Source: Blastococcus saxobsidens
Lineage (GTDB): Bacteria > Actinomycetota > Actinomycetes > Mycobacteriales > Geodermatophilaceae
Direction of reading: 5' to 3'
Length of the DNA: 64,000 nucleotides
Assembly: GCF_002938435.1 (NCBI RefSeq)
Contig: NZ_POQT01000003.1
Location: 1 to 64,000 of the forward strand
Part shown: in pieces, positions 53,304 through 61,232 of the stretch
Layout of the letters: each line of letters opens with the position of its first letter
How positions within the stretch are numbered: position 1 is the stretch's first letter
Made by a program: the position numbers and the translations under genes
Notes under the pieces: generated by a model
Told to the model about the DNA's origin: nothing
What the model saw: the letters and a program-made list of their open reading frames with translations, nothing else
The model's database searches: none

Positions 53304-54134
53304 GTGGGGAAGCAGCACCGAAGCCCGAAGGAGCCGGCCCTGTCCCGCCACGCAGCTCGCACCGGACGCCACGAGGCCCTCGGCTCCGGCGCCGGCCGTC
53401 ACGGGCGCCGCGACCGTCGCCGAGGGGCCCTCCTCGCGCTGGCCCTGCTCTGCGCCGGGCTGCTCGTCGCCGTCCCGCTGACGTTGATGCTCCTCGGCGG
53501 GGGCGACGGCGGGGACGACGCCCCGTCGTCCTCCCGCGACTCCGACGGCGTGTTCCGGAACGACCCCGACGTGCCGGGCGGCGCCGCGGCGCTGACCACC
53601 GAGGCCCGGCGGACGCCGGCCCCGAGCGGTACGCCGCTGTCCCCGGCCGGCAACAGCGGCGCGGGATCCGACGCCGCGGACGGGGACGGCGGGTCGGCCG
53701 GGAGCGGCTCCGGAACCGGTGGGGCGGGCACCGGCGGCTCGGGCAGCAGCGGCTCCGGCTCCGGTGGATCCGGCCTCGGTGGATCCGGTTCCGGCTCCGG
53801 CTCCGGTGGCTCCGGCTCCGGTGGCTCCGGCTCCGGCTCCGGTGGCTCCGGCTCCGGCTCGGGCACGGGTGGCGGTTCCGGTTCGACCGGTGGCGGCAGT
53901 GGGACGGCAGGCGGCGCCCCGGCGCCCGCCCCAGCCCCGGCGCCCGCGCCCGCGCCGGCACCAGCCCCAGCCCCGGCGCCGACCGAGCCCGCTCCCTCGC
54001 CCGAGCCCCAGCCGTGCGGCTGCGACCGCGACGGCGACGGGCTCGACGACGTCACCGGTGCGGTGCTCGACGTCGTCGGCGGCGTCACCGACCCGCTCGA
54101 CGAGGTGGTCGGCGGGCTGCTCGGCCTCAGGTGA
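53304..54134 (+). CDS. Gly/Ser-rich membrane-anchored protein with one calcium-loop motif
   Basis: A 276-residue protein with an unusual layout. A basic N-terminus (RHGRRDRRRG) is followed by one membrane helix (about 41-65, LLALALLCAGLLVAVPLTLM), so the rest should be outside. Residues about 120-205 are almost only Gly and Ser, encoded by imperfect GGCTCCGGT-type repeats; then about 25 residues alternate Ala and Pro. The C-terminus has CGCDRDGDGLDDVTG, an EF-hand-like or thrombospondin-3-like DxDxDG calcium loop, and a hydrophobic tail. Start at GTG 53304 is uncertain. Function unknown; a wall-spanning linker is a reasonable guess. Confidence 0.7.
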   Translation: MGKQHRSPKEPALSRHAARTGRHEALGSGAGRHGRRDRRRGALLALALLCAGLLVAVPLTLMLLGGGDGGDDAPSSSRDSDGVFRNDPDVPGGAAALTTEARRTPAPSGTPLSPAGNSGAGSDAADGDGGSAGSGSGTGGAGTGGSGSSGSGSGGSGLGGSGSGSGSGGSGSGGSGSGSGGSGSGSGTGGGSGSTGGGSGTAGGAPAPAPAPAPAPAPAPAPAPAPTEPAPSPEPQPCGCDRDGDGLDDVTGAVLDVVGGVTDPLDEVVGGLLGLR

Positions 54135-54165
54135 CGTGCTCGGCGCCCGGCGGAGGTCCGGGCGT

Positions 54166-54171
54166 TAGGTT
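54166..54171 (+). promoter_or_regulatory. -10 element (TAGGTT) of menB
   Basis: TAGGTT ends six nucleotides before the menB ATG, with no ribosome site. A leaderless transcript is implied. Confidence 0.5.
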
Positions 54172-54177
54172 CGAGCC

Positions 54178-55065
54178 ATGACCGCGCGCGACGACGTCTC
54201 CGAGATCTTCGACAGCTCCGCCTGGGCGCCGGTCGAGGGGTTCGACTTCGGCGACATCACCTACCACCGAGCCGTCGACGCCGGCGTCGTGCGGATCGCC
54301 TTCGACCGCCCGGAGGTGCGCAACGCCTTCCGGCCGCAGACGGTCGACGAGCTGATCACCGCGCTCGAGCACGCCCGGCTGTCCACCGACGTCGGCTGCG
54401 TGATCCTCACCGGCAACGGCCCGAGCCCCAAGGACGGCGGCTGGGCCTTCTGCTCCGGCGGCGACCAGCGGGTGCGCGGGAAGTACGGCTACGAGCACAG
54501 CCAGGGCAGCAGCGGCCGGCTGCACATCCTGGAGGCGCAGCGGCTGATCCGGTTCATGCCCAAGGTCGTGCTGTGCGTCGTCCCCGGGTGGGCCGCCGGC
54601 GGCGGGCACAGCCTGCACGTCGTCTCGGACCTCACCCTCGCCAGCGCCGAGCACGCCCGCTTCAAGCAGACCGACGCCGACGTCGGCAGCTTCGACGGCG
54701 GCTTCGGCTCGGCGTACCTGGCCCGTCAGATCGGCCAGAAGTTCGCCCGCGAGATCTTCTTCCTGGGCGACGAGTACACCGCCGAGGACGCCCACGCGAT
54801 GGGCATGGTCAACCGCGTCGTCCCGCACGCCGAGCTGGAGCGGACGGCGCTCGAGTGGGGGAAGAAGGTCGTGGCCAAGAGCCCCACCGCGCAGCGGATG
54901 CTCAAGTACTCGTTCAACCTGATCGACGACGGCCTGGTCGGCCAGCAGCTGTTCGCCGGCGAGACCACGCGGCTGGCCTACATGGCCGAGGAGGCCGTCG
55001 AGGGCCGGGACGCGTTCCTGGAGAAGCGGGATCCCGACTTCTCCCGTTTCCCCTGGCACGTCTGA
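54178..55065 (+). CDS. menB: 1,4-dihydroxy-2-naphthoyl-CoA synthase
   Basis: Closes the second ring in menaquinone synthesis, turning o-succinylbenzoyl-CoA into DHNA-CoA. The 295-residue crotonase-fold protein has NAFRPQTVDEL, FCSGGDQRVRGKYGY (the MenB-specific active-site loop), GWAAGGGHSLHVVSDLT and FKQTDADVGSFDGGFGSAYL, and ends in RFPWHV as MenB proteins do. The active-site Asp of the second motif is in place. Other men genes are outside the window. It is followed by an AAGGACC hairpin two bases after the stop. Confidence 0.96.
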   Translation: MTARDDVSEIFDSSAWAPVEGFDFGDITYHRAVDAGVVRIAFDRPEVRNAFRPQTVDELITALEHARLSTDVGCVILTGNGPSPKDGGWAFCSGGDQRVRGKYGYEHSQGSSGRLHILEAQRLIRFMPKVVLCVVPGWAAGGGHSLHVVSDLTLASAEHARFKQTDADVGSFDGGFGSAYLARQIGQKFAREIFFLGDEYTAEDAHAMGMVNRVVPHAELERTALEWGKKVVAKSPTAQRMLKYSFNLIDDGLVGQQLFAGETTRLAYMAEEAVEGRDAFLEKRDPDFSRFPWHV

Positions 55066-55066
55066 G

Positions 55067-55121
55067 AAAGGACCCCCGCGCCCCCCACCGCTCGCACGCT
55101 CACGGCGGGCCCCTGCGCGGG
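55067..55121 (+). repeat. AAGGACC gene-end hairpin, after menB
   Basis: AAAGGACCCCCGCGC begins right after the menB stop, CTCGCACGCTCACGGCGGGC lies in the middle and CCTGCGCGGG closes the stem. Middle and polarity match the copies after hup and the HAD gene. Confidence 0.8.
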
Positions 55122-55129
55122 AGCCGTTC

Positions 55130-55135
55130 TAGGGT
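55130..55135 (+). promoter_or_regulatory. -10 element (TAGGGT) upstream of the small hypothetical gene
   Basis: TAGGGT lies 34 nucleotides before the ATG at 55170. In contrast to the leaderless genes, a leader of about 28 nt with GAGGAGG is present. Confidence 0.4.
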
Positions 55136-55169
55136 CGTCCGAGAGACCCGACGTCCTGAGGAGGACGAC

Positions 55170-55502
55170 ATGATCGTCGAGGTGGTGACGGGCGCGCAGG
55201 AGCAGCCCGAGGCGCGGGTGGTCGACGTCGATGAGCTGCACAGGCTGCACCTGGCGCTGGGGGCGGTCACCGACGAGGAGGCCACCGAGGCGCTGGAGCG
55301 TTCCGGGCTGGGACGGCTGCAGGACGCGGAGACGGCGTTCCTCGACGTCGCCGCGCTCCGGGCGGCGGCCGAGCCGCACGCGAGCGCCCCCGGGTGGGCC
55401 GGCCGGTGGGACGAGATGATCGCCGGGGCGCGCGCCCGCGGCTGGCTCTCGGCCGACGGCGCCACCCTGCAGGTGCACGTCGAGAGCGCCGCCAGCGCCT
55501 GA
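55170..55502 (+). CDS. Small acidic hypothetical protein
   Basis: I do not recognise this 110-residue protein. It is acidic and helical, with an internal motif ARVVDVDELHRLHLALGAVT and AGRWDEMIAGARARGWLS near the end. No signal peptide, membrane segment or cysteine. GAGGAGG before the ATG is one of the best ribosome sites in the window, and the codon pattern is that of real genes. It lies between menB and a TetR gene on the same strand, with no evidence of a functional link. Confidence 0.75.
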   Translation: MIVEVVTGAQEQPEARVVDVDELHRLHLALGAVTDEEATEALERSGLGRLQDAETAFLDVAALRAAAEPHASAPGWAGRWDEMIAGARARGWLSADGATLQVHVESAASA

Positions 55503-55627
55503 CCTGCGTCGATCCAACGGGTGAGAGCCGGACTCGTCAGTGGATAACCGGCGGAGATCGTTGTGGTGACTCCATCGAGCAGCCACTATGTCCCGGTGCA
55601 GATGACCAGCCGCGTCGGAGCGGCATC

Positions 55628-56218
55628 GTGAGCGGCGCGCCCGGGCGCCCCCTCAGCGCGGAGCTATCGGAGCAGTTGCTCACCGTCGCCGTCGACATCC
55701 TGGCCGACGAGGGCTGGGGCCGGCTCAACAGCGACCGGATCGCCGCTCGGGCCCGGGCCGGCAAGGCGGGCATCTACCGCCGCTGGCCCACCATGGCGGC
55801 CCTCGCCCGGGCCGCGGTGGGCCGCTTCCACCTCGTCGCGGTCCCGGACGACACCGGCTCGCTGCGGGGTGACCTGCTCGGGCTGCTGGAGCGCTGGACC
55901 CGTCCGCTGGACCGCGAGGAGCGTGCCGTGGCCAGCCTCGTCGGTGCCGCGTGCCACGACGAGGAGCTGCGGGCCGGGCTGGACGAAGCGCTGGTGCGCC
56001 CGCTGGCCCAGGCCGTGCAGGAGCTCGGAGCCCGCGCCGAGGAACGGGGCGACACGATCCGCCCGGACCGGCTGCGCCTGCTGACCTCGATGCTCGAGGC
56101 CTTCTGGTGGCAGCGCTACCGGCAGGTCGACCCGCTGGGGGTCGAGCACGTGGAGCTGGTGGTCGACGAGGTCGTCATGCCGTTGCTGCGCGGCGCCGGG
56201 CAGCCGGTCCCCGCCTGA
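55628..56218 (+). CDS. TetR-family transcriptional regulator
   Basis: A 196-residue regulator. The DNA-binding domain is LLTVAVDILADEGWGRLNSD followed by RIAARARAGKAGIYRRWPTM, a TetR helix-turn-helix of the group whose recognition helix ends YRRWP. The C-terminal domain is unassigned. GTG at 55628 has GGAG eight nucleotides upstream. It converges with another TetR gene 22 bp away. Its targets are not evident: the upstream neighbour is on the same strand and no clear palindrome lies in front. Confidence 0.9.
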   Translation: MSGAPGRPLSAELSEQLLTVAVDILADEGWGRLNSDRIAARARAGKAGIYRRWPTMAALARAAVGRFHLVAVPDDTGSLRGDLLGLLERWTRPLDREERAVASLVGAACHDEELRAGLDEALVRPLAQAVQELGARAEERGDTIRPDRLRLLTSMLEAFWWQRYRQVDPLGVEHVELVVDEVVMPLLRGAGQPVPA

Positions 56219-56240
56219 GGCCCGCGGCCCGGCGGCCGGC

Positions 56241-56957
56241 TCAGCCGGCGCGCCGGGCCCGCAGCCGTGCGGGGGTGCGGGTCGGCTCGGCGGGTTCTCC
56301 CCGCAGGTGCTCGGCCGACCGGGCCAGCCCGGCGAGCAGGCGGTCGACGAGCTCGCCGAGTTCCCTGGCGACCGCGCAGGCGTCCCGGCCGCCGGCCACC
56401 AGGGTGCGGTGCCCGACGATCAGCGCCCGCACCGCGGCCAGCCACATCGCGGCGGTGACCGCGGCGGCGACCTCGGGATCCCGGGGTGTCGTGCCCGGGT
56501 CGGTGCGGTCGCACGCGGTCCAGGCGTCCCGGAGTGCGGCGGTGAGCCGCTGCTCGCTCTCGAACACCAGCTCCCGCTCACGCACCGGCAGCACGTCGGA
56601 GGCCTCGATCGTGCGCAGGTAGCTCTGCCGCTCGGCCACGTCGGTCGCGTCGATGAGGCTGCGCACCTGGTCGACCAGGTACACCCGCAGCGCGTCGAGC
56701 GGGCACGTGTCCGGCCCCCGGTCGCGCACCGCCTCCGCGGGCCCGGAGACCCACGGCGTGCGACCGTCGAAGAAGAGCTCCTCCTTGGTGGAGAAGTGGT
56801 TGAACACCGTCTGGACGGCGACGTCGGCATGGCGGGCGACGTCGGCCGTGGTCACGCCGTCGAACCCGTGCGCGGCGAACAGCCGCTGCGCCACGGCACG
56901 GATGTGCGCACGAGTCTGTGCCTTCTTCTGCGCCCGACGCTGACTCAGCTCACCCAC
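56241..56957 (-). CDS. TetR-family transcriptional regulator, divergent from the alcohol dehydrogenase
   Basis: A 238-residue regulator. The helix-turn-helix is VAQRLFAAHGFDGVTTADVA followed by DVAVQTVFNHFSTKEELFF. The C-terminal ligand domain ends in an Arg-rich tail. GTG at 56957 is six nucleotides after TACGCT, so the mRNA is probably leaderless. An inverted repeat lies just upstream. Position suggests control of the divergent NDMA-type alcohol dehydrogenase gene, which carries a frameshift. Confidence 0.9.
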   Translation of the reverse strand: MGELSQRRAQKKAQTRAHIRAVAQRLFAAHGFDGVTTADVARHADVAVQTVFNHFSTKEELFFDGRTPWVSGPAEAVRDRGPDTCPLDALRVYLVDQVRSLIDATDVAERQSYLRTIEASDVLPVRERELVFESEQRLTAALRDAWTACDRTDPGTTPRDPEVAAAVTAAMWLAAVRALIVGHRTLVAGGRDACAVARELGELVDRLLAGLARSAEHLRGEPAEPTRTPARLRARRAG

Positions 56958-56963
56958 GGTGCC

Positions 56964-56969
56964 AGCGTA
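56964..56969 (-). promoter_or_regulatory. -10 element (TACGCT) of the TetR gene
   Basis: TACGCT on the minus strand ends six nucleotides before the GTG at 56957; no ribosome site is present. Confidence 0.45.
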
Positions 56970-56970
56970 A

Positions 56971-56983
56971 GCACGTTCCGTGC
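56971..56983. promoter_or_regulatory. Candidate TetR operator
   Basis: GCACG and CGTGC form an inverted repeat around TTC, directly behind the TetR -10 element. Binding there would block the promoter, giving autorepression. Confidence 0.45.
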
Positions 56984-57137
56984 GTCCCGCCAACAGGACT
57001 GGCCGGCCGGTATGTATCCGACGCGGGGGCGGTAGGACCCATTGCGGGAGGCCCGCGCCCACCAGGCACGATGACGGCCGGTGATCAGGCCCACGCCGGA
57101 CGGAGGTCACGCCCGACCACCCCGAGGAGGACCCCCG

Positions 57138-58254
57138 GTGCTCACCCGAGCGGCTGTGCTGCGCGAGCCGGAGACCGAGTACGAGATCGTCGAGCTGGAG
57201 GTCCTGGACCCCGGCCCGGGCGAGGTGCTGGTCGAGATGGCCTACGCCGGCCTCTGCCACTCCGACGAGCACCTGCGGCACTCCAACCCGGGTGGGCGGT
57301 ACCCGATCGTCGGTGGGCACGAGGGCTCCGGCGTCGTCCGCGCCGTTGGGCCCGGCGTCACCTCCGTCGCCCCGGGCGACCACGTCGTCACCAGCTTCCT
57401 GCCCGCGTGCGGGCACTGCCGGTTCTGCGCCCGGGGCAGGTCGAACCTGTGCGACAAGGGCGCGACCATCGCCTCCGGCAAGCTGCCCAGCGGCACCTTC
57501 CCCTTCCGCCTGGACGGCGAGCCGCTCGGCGGGTTCTGCATGGTGGGCGCCTTCGCCCGGCACACGCTGCTCAGCGAGTTCTCCTGCGTCCGCATCGAGC
57601 CCCACGTGCCGCTGGACACCGCGGCGCTGGTGGCCTGCAGCGTCCCGACCGGCTGGGGCTCGGCGGTCTACTCCGGCGGCGTGCACCCCGGGCGACACCG
57701 TGGTGGTCGTGGGCCTCGGCGGCGTGGGCGTCAACGCCGTCCAGGGCGCGGCGCACGCGGGCGCGCTGACCATCATCGGCGTCGACCCGGTCGCCATGAA
57801 GCGCGAGTTCGCCGAGTCCGTCGGGGCGACCCACACCGTGGCCGGTTCCGGCGAGGCGGTCGCGCTGGCCCGTCAGCTGTCGCGCGGCACCGGTGCCGAC
57901 GGCGTCGTCGTGACGGTGGGCAAGATGTCGGCCGAGGTCTACGCCGGTGCGGCCGCGTGCCTGGGCAAGGCCGGCACGCTGGTGCTCACCGCCCTGGCCG
58001 ACCGTCCGGGGGAGGGTGACGTCTCGCTGGGCGGTCAGCTCGCCACGGTGTTCGAGCACCGCATCCAGGGCTCGCTGTTCGGCTCGTGCAACCCGTTCCG
58101 CGACATCCCGGCGCTGCTGCGGCTGCACGAGGAGGGCCGGCTGGAGCTGGACCGGCTGATCACCCGCCGCTACTCGCTGGACGAGGTCAACCAGGGCTAC
58201 CGCGACCAGGCCGCCGGCGTGACCATCCGCGGACTCCTCGACCACTCCCGCTGA
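57138..58254 (+). pseudogene. NDMA-type alcohol dehydrogenase with a +1 frameshift
   Basis: A zinc-dependent medium-chain alcohol dehydrogenase of the mycothiol/NDMA-dependent type, about 371 residues if restored. The first part has GLCHSDEHLRHS (catalytic Cys and zinc site), GGHEGSGVVRAVG and PACGHCRFCARGRSNLC (structural zinc). Reading then shifts near 57690: the frame to VYSGGVHPG gives way to GDTVVVVGLGGVGVNAVQGA one frame over. One extra G in the run CCCCGGG (57686-57692) explains it. The second part continues intact to EVNQGYRDQAAGVTIRGLL. GTG at 57138 has GAGGAGG seven nucleotides upstream. Either a recent mutation or a sequencing error. Confidence 0.88.
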
Positions 58255-58280
58255 CGCCCCGCGGAAAGCTGTCACCCCCC

Positions 58281-58341
58281 GGGCATGGGAAGCGATACAT
58301 GCGTCGTCGGGCCCAGGACGCATGTATCGCTTCCCATGCCC
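58281..58341. repeat. Dispersed long hairpin, perfect copy
   Basis: Arms of 25 bp (58281-58305, starting GGGCATGGGAAGCGATACAT, and 58317-58341) are exact complements around the 11-nt loop GTCGGGCCCAG. It lies between the alcohol dehydrogenase stop and the HAD gene. A decayed copy is at 38248-38306. Confidence 0.92.
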
Positions 58342-58386
58342 AGGTGCTACCGGCGGGGGTTGCGGTCGGGCGCGGGAGGGCAGGCA

Positions 58387-59061
58387 GTGCGGATGAGTGA
58401 ACCCCGCATCGCCGTCCTCGACGTCGACGGCACCCTCGTCGACACCAACTACCAGCACGCGCTCGCCTGGTACCGGGCGCTCCGGTCGCTGGGCGAGACG
58501 TTCCCGGTCTGGCGGATCCACCGGCTGATCGGCATGGGCGGCGACCGGCTGCCGGCCGCGCTCGGGGGCGAGGACGTCGAGGCGCGGATCGGCGACCGGG
58601 CCCGCGAGCGGTGGACCGAGGAGTTCGACGAGGTCATCGACGAGGTGGCGCCGCTGCCCGGGGCGGTCGACCTGGTCCAGGCGCTGCGCGAGCGCGGGCA
58701 CCGGGTGGTGCTGGCGAGCTCGGGCAAGGGCAAGCACGTCGACCACGCGCTGGACCTGCTCGGCGTCCGGGACCTGGCCGAGGCGTGGACCACCAGCGAC
58801 GACGTCGAGTCCAGCAAGCCGGCGCCGGACCTGCTGCAGGTGGCGCTGAAGAAGCTCGGCGAGCCCGTGGACGCGCCGAGCGTGGTGATCGGCGACTCCG
58901 TCTACGACGTGGAGGCGGCGAAGAACGCGGGGATGCCGGCGCTGGTGGTGCGCTCCGGCGGGTTCGGCGACGACGAGCTGCGCGAGGCCGGGGCGCTCGA
59001 CGTCTTCGACACCCCGGGCGACCTCGCGGCCGCCCTGGACCGCCTCGACCTCACCGCCTGA
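58387..59061 (+). CDS. HAD-superfamily IA hydrolase (phosphoglycolate-phosphatase-like)
   Basis: A 224-residue phosphatase. Motif I is VLDVDGTLVDTNYQHALAWY, motif II LASSGKGKHVD, motif III SSKPAPD and motif IV GDSVYDVEAAKNAG. The helical cap lies between motifs I and II (RLIGMGGDRLPAALGGEDVE). Typical substrates are phosphoglycolate, beta-phosphoglucose or other small phosphates. GTG at 58387 has GGGAGGG six nucleotides upstream; ATG 58393 is two codons in. An AAGGACC hairpin follows the stop within two bases. Confidence 0.9.
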   Translation: MRMSEPRIAVLDVDGTLVDTNYQHALAWYRALRSLGETFPVWRIHRLIGMGGDRLPAALGGEDVEARIGDRARERWTEEFDEVIDEVAPLPGAVDLVQALRERGHRVVLASSGKGKHVDHALDLLGVRDLAEAWTTSDDVESSKPAPDLLQVALKKLGEPVDAPSVVIGDSVYDVEAAKNAGMPALVVRSGGFGDDELREAGALDVFDTPGDLAAALDRLDLTA

Positions 59062-59063
59062 GG

Positions 59064-59119
59064 AAGGACCCCGTCCTCCTCACCCCTCGCACGCTCGGGG
59101 CGAGCCTCGGGACGGGGCC
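59064..59119 (+). repeat. AAGGACC gene-end hairpin, after the HAD gene
   Basis: AAGGACCCCGTCC and GGGACGGGGCC form the outer stem, and GCTCGGGGCGAGC the inner hairpin. It is nearly identical to the copy after hup (24998-25053). Confidence 0.85.
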
Positions 59120-59152
59120 ACGCGGGCAACGGGTGCTTCTCCGCGGAAGGGG

Positions 59153-60019
59153 TCAGCCGGCCCGGCCGTAGGAGCCGGGTCCGCGGTCGAGCCGGCGGAG
59201 GGCCTCGTCGGGCCGGTCGGTGATGAGCGCGTCGACGCCCAGCGAGACGAGGAAGTCGATGTCGGCGGCGGTGTTCGCCGTCCAGACGTGCATCTCCTTG
59301 CCGGCGGCGTGCGCCTGTTCGACGTAGGACGGATCGGACCGCAGCAGCGCCACCCCCGGTCCGACGGCGCTCATCGAGCCGGCCAGCAGCTCGGTGCGCA
59401 CCGGCCGCAGCCGCTTGCCGATCAGCTGCACCGTGGGCACGCCCGGCGCCATCGCGCGCACCCGGCGCACGGCCAGCTGGGAGAAGCTCATCACCCGGAA
59501 CGCGGGCTTCCCGGCCCACTCGGCGGGCCGGTCGCCGGCCAGCAGCCCGTAGCGGCGCAGGCAGCGGACGAGCTCCTGCTCCACGCGGGCGGCGTGCCGG
59601 GTGGGGTGCTTGGTCTCGATGGCCAGCCGGACGGTGCCCGGCGTCGCCGTCACGTACTCGAGCAGCCCTTCCAGGGTGAGCACCCGGCCGTTCTCGACGT
59701 CGGGCTCGTCGGTGACGGCGAGGATCTCGTCGTCCTTCCACCTGCTGAGCCGGCTGCGCCGTGCGCCGAACTGGAACTGCTCCATCTCGGCGAGGCGCAG
59801 CGTGGAGACGACGCCGCGGCCGTTGGAGGTCCGCTGCACCTTGCGGTCGTGCACGCAGACGAGCACGCCGTCCCGAGTCATGCGGACGTCGCACTCGACG
59901 GCGTCGGCGCCGAGGGCGGCAGCGCGCCGGTAGGCGGCCAGCGTGTGCTCGGGCGCCTCCGCGGTGGCGCCGCGGTGGGCGACGACCTCGGGCCCGCTCA
60001 CCGGCGGCAGGAAGGGCAC
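59153..60019 (-). CDS. Glycerophosphodiester phosphodiesterase
   Basis: A 288-residue GDPD TIM barrel. HRGATAEAPEHTLAAYRRAA carries the first catalytic His and Arg, DAVECDVRMTRDGVLVCVHD the metal-binding Glu and Asp and second His, and LAIETKHPTRH a later Glu and Lys. It releases glycerol-3-phosphate from deacylated phospholipids. No signal peptide is seen, so it is cytoplasmic. GTG start at 60019. It lies 67 bp after gpgS on the same strand. Confidence 0.93.
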   Translation of the reverse strand: MPFLPPVSGPEVVAHRGATAEAPEHTLAAYRRAAALGADAVECDVRMTRDGVLVCVHDRKVQRTSNGRGVVSTLRLAEMEQFQFGARRSRLSRWKDDEILAVTDEPDVENGRVLTLEGLLEYVTATPGTVRLAIETKHPTRHAARVEQELVRCLRRYGLLAGDRPAEWAGKPAFRVMSFSQLAVRRVRAMAPGVPTVQLIGKRLRPVRTELLAGSMSAVGPGVALLRSDPSYVEQAHAAGKEMHVWTANTAADIDFLVSLGVDALITDRPDEALRRLDRGPGSYGRAG

Positions 60020-60086
60020 GCAGCGGGACGGTCGACCGGCACGCCGCAGATGATCCCCGCGTGCCGCGCGCTGCGCGACCGTGGGG

Positions 60087-61061
60087 TCACCCGGCGAGAC
60101 GGGCCCGGTACTCCGGCACGGTGATCATCGGTGGCCGCTCGTCGACGGCGACCGGGCTGCTGTGCGGCATGAACCCGCTGCCGTCGTGCCGGAAGCGGGT
60201 GAGCAGGCCGCTGGGCTGGCGGGTGCACGCGGCCCGCGCGAGCACCGTCGCCACCACCTGCCCGGCCATCTCGCCGAGCGCCTCGATGGGCTGCGAGGTG
60301 TGCCGGCGGACGCCGAGGTCGACCTGCGCGAGGGAGGAGAGCCCGCCCAGGCGCAGCAGGTCGACCAGCAGGCCCACCTCCACCCCGTACGCGGACACGA
60401 ACGGCACCTGCTCCAGCGCGGAGCGGCGCCCGGCGTACTCGCCGCCCAGGGGCTGGACGACGCCGGCGAGCTCGGGCCAGAGCGCGTTGAGCAGCGGGCG
60501 CGCGGTGAGCTCGGTGACCCGTCCGCCGCCCGCCGGCACGACGGTGCCCTCGACCTCCAGCGGGCGGGTGTAGCAGCCCTTCACGTACCGCACCTGCGGA
60601 TCGGTGAGCAGCGGGGCGAGCAGCCCCGGGACGTAGTGCGTGACGTCGCCCAGCAGGTCGGCGTCGAGGAAGACGACCAGGTCGCCGGTCGTGGCGGCCA
60701 GCGACTTCCACAGCGCCTCGCCCTTGCCGGGACGGGTGCCGTGCTCGGGCAGGACGTCGGTGGTGGCGACGACGTCGGCCCCGGCGGCGCGGGCGGCCGC
60801 GGCGGTGCCGTCGGTGGAGTCGGAGTCGACGACGACGAGCTCGTCGACCAGCGGGACCGCGCGCATCCAGTGCTCGCGCACGTCGGCGACCAGCCGGCCG
60901 ACGGTCGTCTCCTCGTTGCGCGCGGGCAGCACGACGCTGACCCGGTGGCCGCCGCGGCGCTTGGCGCGCAGCAGTCCCGCGGGATCCAGGTCGGCGAGCG
61001 AGGTCGCGGCTGTGGTGCGCTCCTCGAACCAGGCTCGGGCGTCGGGTCTCACGGTGTCCAC
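60087..61061 (-). CDS. gpgS: Glucosyl-3-phosphoglycerate synthase
   Basis: Transfers glucose from a nucleotide sugar to 3-phosphoglycerate, the first step of glucosylglycerate and methylglucose lipopolysaccharide synthesis. At 324 residues it has the same length as mycobacterial GpgS. The GT-A fold shows VSVVLPARNEETTVGRLVAD, VVDSDSTDGTAAAA and the metal-binding FLDADLL; KGCYTRPLE and QPLGGEYAGRRSALE are typical later motifs. GTG start at 61061. A 23-bp tandem repeat array lies upstream. Confidence 0.93.
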   Translation of the reverse strand: MDTVRPDARAWFEERTTAATSLADLDPAGLLRAKRRGGHRVSVVLPARNEETTVGRLVADVREHWMRAVPLVDELVVVDSDSTDGTAAAARAAGADVVATTDVLPEHGTRPGKGEALWKSLAATTGDLVVFLDADLLGDVTHYVPGLLAPLLTDPQVRYVKGCYTRPLEVEGTVVPAGGGRVTELTARPLLNALWPELAGVVQPLGGEYAGRRSALEQVPFVSAYGVEVGLLVDLLRLGGLSSLAQVDLGVRRHTSQPIEALGEMAGQVVATVLARAACTRQPSGLLTRFRHDGSGFMPHSSPVAVDERPPMITVPEYRARLAG

Positions 61062-61151
61062 TGTCGACCACGCCGACCGGCGATCACCAGTCCGGGGTCC
61101 CGCTGTTCACCGGATGGTCACGGCCCCGTCCCGCGGCTCCCGGCTCCCTCC

Positions 61152-61220
61152 GGCGGAAGGTGCACGAACCGCCCGGCGGAAGGTGCACGAAGTGCGCGGA
61201 GGAAAGTGCACGAACCGCGC
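61152..61220. repeat. 23-bp tandem repeat, three copies
   Basis: Units at 61152-61174, 61175-61197 and 61198-61220 share GGMGGAARGTGCACGAA and differ mainly in their last six bases. They match the reverse complement of the array at 10409-10474 in period and core. They fill the gap between the membrane PAS-GGDEF-EAL gene and gpgS. Confidence 0.85.
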
Positions 61221-61232
61221 GGGGAGGGGGAG

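Noticed and set aside
53275-54088. Pro/Glu-rich and Arg/Ser-rich open frames on the minus strand opposite the Gly/Ser-rich gene
   Set aside because: They mirror the low-complexity repeats of the plus-strand gene; only the plus frame has a membrane helix and calcium-loop motif in order.
57138-58254. Programmed ribosomal frameshift in the alcohol dehydrogenase
   Set aside because: CCCCGGG is not a recognised slippery site and no conserved pseudoknot or stem was seen directly after it; mutation or sequencing error is simpler.
61152-61220. Possible CRISPR array at the second 23-bp repeat
   Set aside because: Same reasons: contiguous units, no spacers, no cas genes.
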